Origin: Desulfobacteraceae bacterium | GTDB lineage: Bacteria; Desulfobacterota; Desulfobacteria; Desulfobacterales; Desulfosarcinaceae | Direction: 5' to 3' | Assembly (NCBI GenBank): GCA_013003715.1 | Contig: JABDIN010000017.1 | Coordinates: forward strand, 1-54,413 | DNA length: 54,413 bases | Notes under the pieces: generated by a model | The model's input: the letters and a program-made list of their open reading frames with translations, nothing else | What the model was told of the DNA's origin: nothing | Database searches by the model: none | Shown: in pieces, positions 8,553 through 15,721 of the stretch | Position numbering within the stretch: the first letter of the stretch is position 1 | How the letters are laid out: every line of letters starts with the position of its first letter | Made by a program: the position numbers and the translations under genes

Positions 8553-9269
8553 TTGAAAAAACCATTGCCCTTTAAACCACTGTCTAAAACCCGTCTTTAC
8601 GAAGAAGTGGCGGACCAGATCAAGCAGGCCATTTATGATGGCCAGCTAAAACCCGGCGATCGCCTGCCATCGGAACGGGATTTATGCGTCATGTTCAACG
8701 TCGGCCGGCCCACGGTCCGGGAAGCCTTGCGGACGCTGAGTGTCATGGGTCTGGTTGAAGTGAACCGGGGCGCAAAGGGCGCATTTGTGGCCGAGGCGGA
8801 TATCAGTCAATATATGGAGGCGGTCCGGGAAGAGTTGTCCTGGCTTATCCGGGCGGACAAAAAGACGCTTGAAGAAATCTGGGAAGTCCGCAAGTACATA
8901 GAGCTTGGGATTGTGTTCACCGCCGCCAAAACCGCCGACACAAAAAACATCACGACTCTTGAAAACCTGATCGCCAAAATGGAAGCCTGCGGTAATGATT
9001 TTCAATCGTATTTCAGCATCGCCGTTGAATTTCACCGGGAATTGGCGCGAATCACTAAAAACAAGGTGTATTTTCTGTTCTGGGAAATGATTCACAGCGT
9101 TGTCCTCAAGGGTTATCTTCCCATTTTACGCGATGCACATCCAGAAGGTCCCCAAAAACTGACCCAGGTCAATAAACTGATCGTGGATGCCCTGAAATCA
9201 AAAGATCCGGACATTATCAACAAGGCAATGGCCAGACATTCGAAGATGGAATATTTCTCTGACCTTTGA
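8553..9269 (+). CDS. GntR/FadR-family transcriptional regulator
   Basis: A 238-residue regulator. The N-terminal winged helix-turn-helix is unmistakably GntR: L-Y-E-E-V-A-D-Q-I-K-Q-A-I, then G-D-R-L-P-S-E-R-D-L, then R-P-T-V-R-E-A-L-R-T-L. A helical FCD-type ligand domain fills the rest, with E-V-R-K-Y-I-E and F-H-R-E-L-A where FadR relatives bind metal or carboxylate ligands. The TTG at 8553 is chosen because GCGAGGA lies about 9 bases upstream; the longer frame from 8475 begins inside the preceding terminator. FCD regulators usually sense organic acids or amino acid breakdown products. Neither neighbour is an obvious target, so the regulon is unknown. Confidence 0.82.
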   Translation: MKKPLPFKPLSKTRLYEEVADQIKQAIYDGQLKPGDRLPSERDLCVMFNVGRPTVREALRTLSVMGLVEVNRGAKGAFVAEADISQYMEAVREELSWLIRADKKTLEEIWEVRKYIELGIVFTAAKTADTKNITTLENLIAKMEACGNDFQSYFSIAVEFHRELARITKNKVYFLFWEMIHSVVLKGYLPILRDAHPEGPQKLTQVNKLIVDALKSKDPDIINKAMARHSKMEYFSDL

Positions 9270-9289
9270 CCTGCCCCGCAATTGAAAAT

Positions 9290-9596
9290 ATCGCAGCGGA
9301 CCAGAGGAAACCGCTCGCTATTGCAGTTCATGTTCCCATAAGAAGAAGGCTTGATGGTGGCATCCGGCAATCCCCTGAAAGTTCATTCAACCGCCGACCT
9401 CGCATCTCCGGGAATACACATGGTCAACCGCGAAAACGGCGCCGCCCTGAGAACGCTGCAGGACGATGAACTATCGAAATTGGAAGTCCCGGGTTCCGCC
9501 ATCAACGGGTACGACCAAGAAGTGCGCTCGCACAATCAGGGAGCGCAAATGGTTGCATGCCTATCCTCCTGGCGGATCAACCGCACCATCACGTGA
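9290..9596 (+). pseudogene. Remnant of a PBP-like (molybdate-binding-type) domain protein
   Basis: The 81-codon frame beginning at 9351 translates to V-A-S-G-N-P-L-K-V ... D-L-A-S-P-G-I-H-M-V-N-R-E-N-G-A-A-L-R-T-L, then I-N-G-Y-D-Q-E-V-R-S-H. This matches the PBP-like domain (PF12727 type) fused to ModE/LysR-like helix-turn-helix or MoeA proteins. Just upstream, the 'RRR' residues that normally precede L-M-V-A-P-G-N-P are in another frame, separated by a stop at 9339 and a frameshift. The HTH part and the C-terminal third of the domain are absent. It is therefore a decayed fragment. Family recognition is from memory of the motif and should be tested by profile search. Confidence 0.5.
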
Positions 9597-9640
9597 TATG
9601 GTACAAACGGAAATGTGACGTCGAAACAGCAACTATACTT

Positions 9641-9660
9641 CTATTATTCTAGAAATATAG
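9641..9660. promoter_or_regulatory. Palindromic operator candidate upstream of arsR
   Basis: CTATTATTCTAGAAATATAG is a 20-bp near-perfect palindrome (CTAT-NN-TTCTAGAA-NN-ATAG) lying 30 bases before the arsR-type start codon, the usual site for an autoregulatory ArsR operator. The role is inferred. Confidence 0.5.
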
Positions 9661-9689
9661 TTGACAAGCCATAAAACCTTTAATAAGTT

Positions 9690-10004
9690 GTGCCCATGGA
9701 ACATGAAGACGCTGCCAAACGACTGGCCGAACTCGGCAATGTGACCCGGCTGGCCATATTTCGTTATTTGGTCACGGTGGGTCCGGAAGGTGCACCGGTC
9801 GGTGAGGTTCAAAAGGCACTCAATATCCCCGGATCCACGCTGTCCCATCACATCGCCCGTCTGATCGGTGTGGGGCTGATTCGCCAGATTCGGGACAGCC
9901 GGACACTGTATTGTATTCCCCAGTACGAGGCACTGAATGAGCTGATCGAGTTCCTGATGTCCGAGTGCTGTACCCAGAGCCGTTGCAACAGCGCAACCAA
10001 ATGA
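9690..10004 (+). CDS. ArsR/SmtB-family metalloregulator with C-terminal Cys-Cys-x4-Cys
   Basis: A 104-residue winged helix-turn-helix repressor: R-L-A-E-L-G-N-V-T-R-L-A-I-F-R-Y-L at the start and the recognition helix S-T-L-S-H-H-I-A-R-L near residue 50. The classical alpha-3 sensor E-L-C-V-C-D-L is absent; that helix reads E-V-Q-K-A-L-N. Instead three cysteines sit at the C-terminus (C93, C94, C99), an arrangement resembling the ArsR type of Acidithiobacillus (vicinal pair plus a third Cys) and the vicinal pair of the organoarsenical-sensing Shewanella ArsR. The start is GTG 9690 or ATG 9696; no strong Shine-Dalgarno is visible. It is followed by a permease of the ArsP superfamily, which fits As(III) or methylarsenite sensing. 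Confidence 0.85.
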   Translation: MPMEHEDAAKRLAELGNVTRLAIFRYLVTVGPEGAPVGEVQKALNIPGSTLSHHIARLIGVGLIRQIRDSRTLYCIPQYEALNELIEFLMSECCTQSRCNSATK

Positions 10005-10030
10005 AAATGGGTTCCTTTTTTTGTCTTTTT

Positions 10031-10050
10031 ATTTCTATATATTTAGAAAT
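10031..10050. promoter_or_regulatory. Second AT-rich palindrome between arsR and permease
   Basis: ATTTCTATATATTTAGAAAT has 7-bp arms (ATTTCTA/TAGAAAT) and shares the TTCTA/TAGAA half-sites of the palindrome before arsR. It may be a second operator for the permease gene; inferred. Confidence 0.4.
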
Positions 10051-10101
10051 TTAGAATTACAGCGTGCGCTGATCCGACCACAAAATGACAAGGAGGCAAC
10101 A

Positions 10102-11211
10102 ATGATCGAAGAATTGATCCGGATTGCGGATTATATCGGAAACGCCCTGTTGCACATATGGCCTTATCTGCTGATTACCATACCGCTGTCGGTGGCGGTT
10201 CAGCTTTCCGGTGCCGCCAATCACATCCGTCGCGCATTTGAAAACAAACCGGCCGTATCCATCATCACGGCAACCGCTGTAGGCGCGTTCAGTCCGTTTT
10301 GCTCGTGTGGCGTCATCCCGGTGATCGCATCCCTGCTCATCAGTGGTGTGCCCCTGGCACCGGTGATGTCCTTCTGGATTGCCTCACCGTCCATGGACCC
10401 GGAAATCTTTTTCCTGAGTGTGGCCATGATCGGTTGGGATCTGGCGGTTTGGCGCTTAATGGCCGCATTGGTACTCAGTTTTGCAGCGGGTGTGATCACC
10501 CACCTGGTGATACGGGATACCGTGTTGATTCATGCAGTCTCTCCGCAAAACAAGAGAACGGCGTTTTCGAGGTTGAGGAAATCTGTCACCGCTTTATGGC
10601 CAAGGATAAACTCGGAAACCGGCAAAATACTATCGCCTGCAGGGGGTTCTCAACTGCAGACGGCGTGCTGTGGTGAAAACCAAAGTTTTCTGCCTCTGTA
10701 CACTGCCCCTTCCCCGATCGGAAACGGATATTCGGGTGAGGGTCCAACCGCTGATCCGGTTGATGAAAAATCATGTGGATGCAATACAACTCCGCCTTTC
10801 AGAACTCGGCTGGTAAAGGCCTCTGTGTCCTCAACAACCATGGTGTTGAAATTCATGTCCCTGGCATTCCTCCTCCAGGCACTGATCGTCTTATACGTTC
10901 CGGAGCGATGGATCATCCAATTATTAGGGTCGGATAATTCAGCATCCATTCTCATCGCCGCGGTGCTGGGCGTCCCCATGTATACCAGCAATCTCAGCGC
11001 GCTGCCGCTGGTGGGCGGATTGGTGTCACAGGGGATGCAACCGGAAGCAGCCCTTGCTTTCCTGATCGCCGGCCCCACCACCACCCTGCCGGCAATGGCT
11101 GCGGTTTGGGGATTGGTGCAGCGCCGGATTTTTTTTCTCTATGTCGGATTTTCCCTGCTCGGCGCCGTTTTTTTCGGCTATCTATATGGCGCAGTATCCA
11201 GTCTGTATTAA
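10102..11211 (+). CDS. arsP: ArsP/YraQ-type permease (DUF318/UPF0718), probable organoarsenical or metalloid efflux
   Basis: A 369-residue membrane protein with the PF03773 fold: two groups of about four helices separated by a hydrophilic middle. The diagnostic stretch F-S-P-F-C-S-C-G-V-I-P-V-I-A-S-L-L lies near residue 70, followed by S-G-V-P-L-A-P-V-M-S-F-W-I-A-S-P-S-M-D-P-E. A shorter echo in the second half (V-P-M-Y-T-S-N-L-S-A-L-P-L-V) marks the internal duplication. The linker is cysteine-rich (A-C-C-G near 190 and S-C-G-C near 220), unusual and suggestive of thiophilic ligands. ArsP of Campylobacter exports trivalent organoarsenicals; the upstream ArsR supports that, but other YraQ-type permeases have no proven substrate. 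The ATG at 10102 follows AAGGAGG, so the longer frame from 10021 is rejected. Confidence 0.78.
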   Translation: MIEELIRIADYIGNALLHIWPYLLITIPLSVAVQLSGAANHIRRAFENKPAVSIITATAVGAFSPFCSCGVIPVIASLLISGVPLAPVMSFWIASPSMDPEIFFLSVAMIGWDLAVWRLMAALVLSFAAGVITHLVIRDTVLIHAVSPQNKRTAFSRLRKSVTALWPRINSETGKILSPAGGSQLQTACCGENQSFLPLYTAPSPIGNGYSGEGPTADPVDEKSCGCNTTPPFRTRLVKASVSSTTMVLKFMSLAFLLQALIVLYVPERWIIQLLGSDNSASILIAAVLGVPMYTSNLSALPLVGGLVSQGMQPEAALAFLIAGPTTTLPAMAAVWGLVQRRIFFLYVGFSLLGAVFFGYLYGAVSSLY

Positions 11212-11269
11212 TCTTCCGCCAATCACCGGAAACGTCGCACCACGGGCATAGCATCACCCTATTTGTCGA

Positions 11270-11298
11270 TTGACAACCCATGGTCCAATTGGCATACT
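11270..11298 (+). promoter_or_regulatory. Sigma-70 promoter candidate upstream of lemA
   Basis: TTGACA (11270-11275), 17-base spacer, CATACT (11293-11298). It sits about 240 bases before lemA in a 327-bp gap that otherwise shows nothing recognisable. Confidence 0.45.
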
Positions 11299-11538
11299 CG
11301 TCCGTAACGAGCTTATGGTTGCCACAACACTGAAGATTGGCAAGCAATCAGACGCGTGAATCACCATAGATCCAACCATATCTATTCCGATGGCAAAGAC
11401 TAACGTGATCATAGGGCATGCAACACTGGATTCCCACCGCCGAACACCACCCGACCCGGCTTGGGTGATTGATCGAGTCCAACAATCCGTTTCCCGTCCC
11501 ATCACACATCCACCCAAAATTGTTGATATGGAGGCATT

Positions 11539-12096
11539 ATGTTATTTTCCATCATTATTGTCGGTGTTATCGTTCTGGTCCTCATCCTGATCTACAACAA
11601 CCTGGTCGCCAAAAAAAACCAGGTGGCCAATGCCTTTTCCAGCATCGACGTACTGCTCAAGAAACGGTTCGATCTGATCCCGAACCTGACGAAAATGGTA
11701 AAACGCTATATGCAGCATGAGACGCAGGTGCTCACACAGGTTACCGACATGCGCACCCGGGCCTTATCCGGCCGAATGACCGACGCGGAAACTGTGGAAA
11801 TGGATCAACAGGTATCCGGCGCACTTGGCAAGATCATGGTGGCGGTGGAGAACTATCCGGAACTCAAGGCCAGTGACACCTTTATCAATCTGCAGGCATC
11901 GTTAAACGAAGTGGAGGAGCAGATATCAGCGGCCCGAAGAGCCTACAACTCCTCCGTGAACGATTATAACAATGCACTGGACATGTTTCCGAGCAATATT
12001 ATTGCCGGTTTGTTACGGTATCAACGAAAGGTATTCTTTGAAATTGAGGCCCGGGAAAAAGAGAACATCGATGTGGGTCAGATCTTAGACATATGA
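11539..12096 (+). CDS. lemA: LemA family protein
   Basis: A 185-residue protein with one N-terminal hydrophobic segment (residues 2-18) and a long helical domain. The LemA hallmarks are seen: I-Y-N-N-L-V-A-K-K-N-Q-V-A-N-A-F-S-S-I-D-V-L-L-K-K-R-F-D-L-I-P-N-L near residues 14-50, Y-P-E-L-K-A-S near 110, and A-R-R-A-Y-N-S-S-V-N-D-Y-N-N near 135. LemA proteins are membrane-anchored with an exposed C-terminus and no settled biochemical role; they are often encoded beside TPM-domain or DUF3137 membrane proteins. Here the partner is a DUF3137-DUF3592 protein 48 bp downstream. The ATG follows GGAGG 4-5 bases upstream. Recognition is confident. Confidence 0.92.
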   Translation: MLFSIIIVGVIVLVLILIYNNLVAKKNQVANAFSSIDVLLKKRFDLIPNLTKMVKRYMQHETQVLTQVTDMRTRALSGRMTDAETVEMDQQVSGALGKIMVAVENYPELKASDTFINLQASLNEVEEQISAARRAYNSSVNDYNNALDMFPSNIIAGLLRYQRKVFFEIEAREKENIDVGQILDI

Positions 12097-12144
12097 TCAT
12101 AGTTGATTTATACGACGACAACTTACCGTGCAAAAGAGGCTGCC

Positions 12145-13947
12145 ATGAAAACTCTGGAAAACTTTTATCAGTCGGACCTGTTGCCGCATTTGGAAAAACT
12201 TGAGAATCAGCGCCGCACCGTAAAAAAGAAATTTGTACAGGCTGCCGCCATTGCGATAGTCCTGAACCTGGTATTCTGGTTTATCTCAAGCAAATTCAGT
12301 CTTAACCTGAACCTCATGTTCTTGTTTCTGGTCGTTTCGGTGATTTTCACTTTTTTCCCATGGTATATAAAATATTTCAAGGGATACAAAGCGGGATTCA
12401 AGGATACCATCATCCCCAAAATCGTCCGCTTCATCGATAACCGTTTGCAATACGACAAGGACGGTATGGTATCCAGGGAAGACTTTCTGGATAGCCATTT
12501 ATTCAACGACAAACCCGGTGAATTCCGGGGCGATGACCTGGTCACCGGCACGCTGGATCAGACCGCAATCCGATTTTCCGAGGTACACGCCAGGCGTGTT
12601 GAACTTGTCCGGCGAGACACCGGTTCAAGTAGTTCCGGTAGCCGGACCCGAAAAAAATACACGCCTATTTTCGATGGGCTCTTTTTTATGGCGGATTTTA
12701 ACAAATCTTTCAAGGGAACAACCATCGTTCTGCCGGATACCGCCCAGAAAATGTTCGGTAATCTCGGACAGGCGCTCCAGCGCCTCAATGTGAAAAACGG
12801 TCAATTGATCAAACTTGAAGACCCGGAATTTGAAAAACTGTTTGTGGTATACGGCCAGGACCAGGTGGAAGCCCGGTATGTTCTGTCCACCAGCCTGATG
12901 CGCAGAATCGTCGATTTTCAGAACCGGGCTCGGAGAGAAATACGGCTGTCGTTTTCATCATTTAAATTGCATGTGGCCATACCGTTTGACAAAGAATTGT
13001 TTGAACCGAAAATCATGGGGAGTATACTCGGCATCTCTCACGTACGGGAGTATTATGAAAACCTTAAACTGGTCATCGATATCGTTGAAGAGCTGAATCT
13101 GAACACCCGGATCTGGACGCAAAAGAGACAAGTTTCGCCATCTGCCGTTGCCGCGGCCAATCCGACGCCCAACACCATGACAGCCGGCCATGACTCCCCC
13201 GCGCCCATGCCGCCTGAAACCGGGAAACGAAAACGTCTGAACGAAGCCGAAACCGTTGAGGCTTTCAGCGATTTCATAAACAAGGCCGACGATACCATCT
13301 CCCCAAAAATAAAGTCGGCCAAACAATGGCTGAAACGCATCGCCGGCGCTTTCCTGATCCTGCTATGCCTGCCGTTTCTCTTATTCGGTGCCTACACCGC
13401 CGGATTGGTGATCCTGGGCATCGGGCTGTACTTTTTGGCCGGCGGATTCTTGTCCACCGGTATGGAACAACTATCCGGCGCTATTCTGTTCACCGGTATC
13501 GGTATCGTCATTGCCCTTTCCGGCTACTCCGCATATAAAACCGGCGTGGAGAGCAGAACCTGGCCAACCGTCGATGGCGTGATCATTAAATCAGAAATCG
13601 AGGAGCAAACCAGCACCACCGGCGAAGGGGCCAATAAAAAAACCGAGGTAAAATCATATGCGAAAATCGCCTATGAGTACCGGATTGACGGCCAGAAATT
13701 TGAAAGCAAAAAAATCTCTTTTTCCCAGACATCCGGCAATGCTAAACAGGTGGTTGACCGTTATCGCAAGGGAACAAGCGTCCGCGTCTACTATAATCCG
13801 GACAAACCAAAGCAGGCGGTGCTGGTAGCGGGTAATTCCGGATTGAATGTGGTGCCGTTCATATTCGCCGGTGTATTCGTGCTGTTCGGTATATTTAGCG
13901 CTGTAAAATGGCGCAAACAAACAATGGCATTGGGCGTTCAACGATGA
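12145..13947 (+). CDS. DUF3137-DUF3592 fusion membrane protein, LemA partner
   Basis: About 600 residues. Two hydrophobic segments near residues 35-80 precede a soluble region typical of DUF3137 (F-S-E-V-H-A-R-R-V-E-L..., D-G-L-F-F-M-A-D-F-N-K ..., L-E-D-P-E-F-E-K-L-F-V-V-Y-G-Q-D-Q-V-E-A-R-Y). A Pro/Ala-rich linker (about 350-375) leads to two or three more hydrophobic segments, then a DUF3592 domain: W-P-T-V-D-G-V-I, A-K-I-A-Y-E-Y, V-R-V-Y-Y-N-P-D-K-P, with a final helix. DUF3137 proteins commonly pair with LemA; the attached DUF3592 is less usual. The ATG at 12145 is preferred over the frame opening at 12103 because homology-like sequence begins there and an AAGAGG lies upstream. Function unknown. 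Confidence 0.75.
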   Translation: MKTLENFYQSDLLPHLEKLENQRRTVKKKFVQAAAIAIVLNLVFWFISSKFSLNLNLMFLFLVVSVIFTFFPWYIKYFKGYKAGFKDTIIPKIVRFIDNRLQYDKDGMVSREDFLDSHLFNDKPGEFRGDDLVTGTLDQTAIRFSEVHARRVELVRRDTGSSSSGSRTRKKYTPIFDGLFFMADFNKSFKGTTIVLPDTAQKMFGNLGQALQRLNVKNGQLIKLEDPEFEKLFVVYGQDQVEARYVLSTSLMRRIVDFQNRARREIRLSFSSFKLHVAIPFDKELFEPKIMGSILGISHVREYYENLKLVIDIVEELNLNTRIWTQKRQVSPSAVAAANPTPNTMTAGHDSPAPMPPETGKRKRLNEAETVEAFSDFINKADDTISPKIKSAKQWLKRIAGAFLILLCLPFLLFGAYTAGLVILGIGLYFLAGGFLSTGMEQLSGAILFTGIGIVIALSGYSAYKTGVESRTWPTVDGVIIKSEIEEQTSTTGEGANKKTEVKSYAKIAYEYRIDGQKFESKKISFSQTSGNAKQVVDRYRKGTSVRVYYNPDKPKQAVLVAGNSGLNVVPFIFAGVFVLFGIFSAVKWRKQTMALGVQR

Positions 13948-13957
13948 TCGAACACGT

Positions 13958-13986
13958 TTTACAATCCTGTTTTTAATATGTATAAT
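13958..13986 (+). promoter_or_regulatory. Strong sigma-70 promoter for the DUF3617 gene
   Basis: TTTACA (13958-13963), 17-base spacer, consensus TATAAT (13981-13986), 29 bases before the start codon. This is the best -35/-10 match seen in the window. Confidence 0.7.
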
Positions 13987-14014
13987 CAGGACAATGATAA
14001 CGAAAGGGGTATAA

Positions 14015-14437
14015 ATGATGCGGAAAAAATTAGTTATGACAACCTTGGTGGCGGTATGTGTGTTCCTGCTGACCTTGTCTGCCTTGGGTCTTGATTTTAA
14101 TCCCGGTAAATATGAAATCACCTCTAAGGTCGAGATGCCGGGAATGCCGCCCATGGCACCCCAAACGTACACCGAGTGCGTTTCGGATAAAAATCCGGTG
14201 CCGATCAAAAACGCACCCGGGCAGCAATGCGAATACAAGGACATGAAAACCGTGGGCAGTACCATCACCTGGACGATGACGTGCAACCAGCAAGGTATGG
14301 CATCCACCAGCACCGGCAAAATGGTTTACAAAGGCGACACCTTCGAAGGCAGCATGAAAACCGTCACCGGCCCATCGGCGGGCAACATGACCATTACCAG
14401 TGTGGTTACCGGAAAACGTGTCGGAGATTGCGAGTGA
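14015..14437 (+). CDS. DUF3617-family secreted protein
   Basis: A 140-residue exported protein. The signal peptide covers roughly residues 1-25 (M-M-R-K-K-L then a hydrophobic core). The mature part opens with F-N-P-G-K-Y-E-I-T, has M-P-G-M-P as a short Pro/Met-rich turn, and four later cysteines (C-V-S, Q-Q-C, M-T-C-N, D-C-E), the pattern of DUF3617 proteins, small periplasmic beta-rich proteins of unknown role. Start ATG 14015 has AAAGGGG about 6 bases upstream; a second ATG follows immediately. It has its own consensus promoter and a clean terminator, so it is a single-gene unit, probably well expressed. Confidence 0.75.
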   Translation: MMRKKLVMTTLVAVCVFLLTLSALGLDFNPGKYEITSKVEMPGMPPMAPQTYTECVSDKNPVPIKNAPGQQCEYKDMKTVGSTITWTMTCNQQGMASTSTGKMVYKGDTFEGSMKTVTGPSAGNMTITSVVTGKRVGDCE

Positions 14438-14480
14438 CGATCTATATTCACTACTGATATTTGTTTCAGGATTGAGCGAA

Positions 14481-14506
14481 GGGACCGGATCACCGGTCCC
14501 TTTTTA
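14481..14506 (+). terminator. Intrinsic terminator after the DUF3617 gene
   Basis: GGGACCGG (14481-14488) pairs perfectly with CCGGTCCC (14493-14500) around a 4-base loop and is followed by TTTTTATT. Confidence 0.88.
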
Positions 14507-14589
14507 TTGCCGATCTATGCTGCCGGGCTGTTTGCATTAATGAGACGAATGCTCTACCTCAGCCGTCACGAACAAGAGAAGGAGGCTGG

Positions 14590-15645
14590 ATGTCCACAAC
14601 CACCATTGACAGGTACAGATTTGAAACCGGTATATACCGACCGCCCAGTGAAGGCGGCAGTGCCTCATTGTTGTTGCGGTACACCCGGAATTGTCCGTGG
14701 AATCACTGCACCTTCTGCAGCATGTATAAAACAGAGAAATTCCAGCTGCGGCCGGTGGCTGACATCAAATCTGATATTGACGCCATGGCCGCCGTGGTCG
14801 ACGACCTGAAGGCCATCTCCATGGACATCGGCCAAAACGGAACAATTACCCGGGACGCGGCGGTGTCCCTCATTGGAAAAGTGCCGGCGCTGAATTACCA
14901 TGAGGGCTTTGCCATGCTTTTTCATTGGCTCCTGTCCGGTGCCCGCAACGCTTTTCTGCAGGACGCCAACAGTCTGATCATGAAAACCGGGGACCTCGTT
15001 GACGCCTTGCATTACCTCAGGTCCACCTTTCCATCGATCAACAGGGTCACCACCTATGCCCGCTCCCGGACCCTTGTCCAAAAATCACCGGAGGAGTTGA
15101 CGGCCATCCGAAAAGCAGGTCTGGACCGGTTGCATCTCGGCCTGGAAACCGGGGACAATGAGTTGTTGAAAAAAATCAAAAAAGGGGTCACCGCAAAGGG
15201 GCACATCAAAGGCGGAAAAAAGGCCATGGTGGCAGGCTTTCAGGTATCCGAATACTGGATGCCCGGTCTCGGGGGACGGGAAATGACCGGGGTCCATGCG
15301 GCCCACACCGCCCGGGTGCTCAACGAGATAAACCCCGATTACATCCGCTCACGGCCATTTCGCACCATTCCAGGGACGCCGCTTCATGCTCAGGTCAATA
15401 GAGGTGAAGTGCAAATGCTGCGGCCACACGAGCAGCTCCTGGAGCTGAAAAACATGATCGGTGCCCTGGATGTGACCTCCAGGGTCTGCTTCGACCATGC
15501 CATGAACAACTGGCGGCATCCCCGGAGCGGCCTGCTGTTCACCCATGATTACGAAGGATATAAATTTCCCGAGGAAAAGCAAAAAGTACTGGAACTGATC
15601 GAAGCGGGATTGAACGCCGGCAACCCGGTATCAGGTGCGGGGTAA
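14590..15645 (+). CDS. Radical SAM protein with a C-x4-C-x2-C cluster motif
   Basis: A 351-residue radical SAM enzyme. The iron-sulfur ligands are C35, C40 and C43 in N-C-P-W-N-H-C-T-F-C, with one residue more than the classical C-x3-C-x2-C. Further radical SAM features are a G-L-D-R-L-H-L-G-L-E-T-G-D strand near residue 185 (Elp3/MiaB-like core) and K-K-I-K-K-G after it. Members with this 'CPWNxCTFC' motif are widespread in anaerobes and mostly uncharacterised. Start ATG 14590 has AAGGAGG about 6 bases upstream. The gene stands alone before an SLC12-like transporter 76 bp downstream; no maturation target is visible nearby. Family is certain; reaction unknown. Confidence 0.88.
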   Translation: MSTTTIDRYRFETGIYRPPSEGGSASLLLRYTRNCPWNHCTFCSMYKTEKFQLRPVADIKSDIDAMAAVVDDLKAISMDIGQNGTITRDAAVSLIGKVPALNYHEGFAMLFHWLLSGARNAFLQDANSLIMKTGDLVDALHYLRSTFPSINRVTTYARSRTLVQKSPEELTAIRKAGLDRLHLGLETGDNELLKKIKKGVTAKGHIKGGKKAMVAGFQVSEYWMPGLGGREMTGVHAAHTARVLNEINPDYIRSRPFRTIPGTPLHAQVNRGEVQMLRPHEQLLELKNMIGALDVTSRVCFDHAMNNWRHPRSGLLFTHDYEGYKFPEEKQKVLELIEAGLNAGNPVSGAG

Positions 15646-15721
15646 CCATAAAATTTTCGCCATCCGGGAATTCCGGAATTCACATACAACACCACCGAAA
15701 TCAAAAACCATAGAGACCGGC

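Noticed and set aside
9661-9666. TTGACA as a -35 box of arsR
   Set aside because: The start codon is only 23 bases downstream and no -10 fits.
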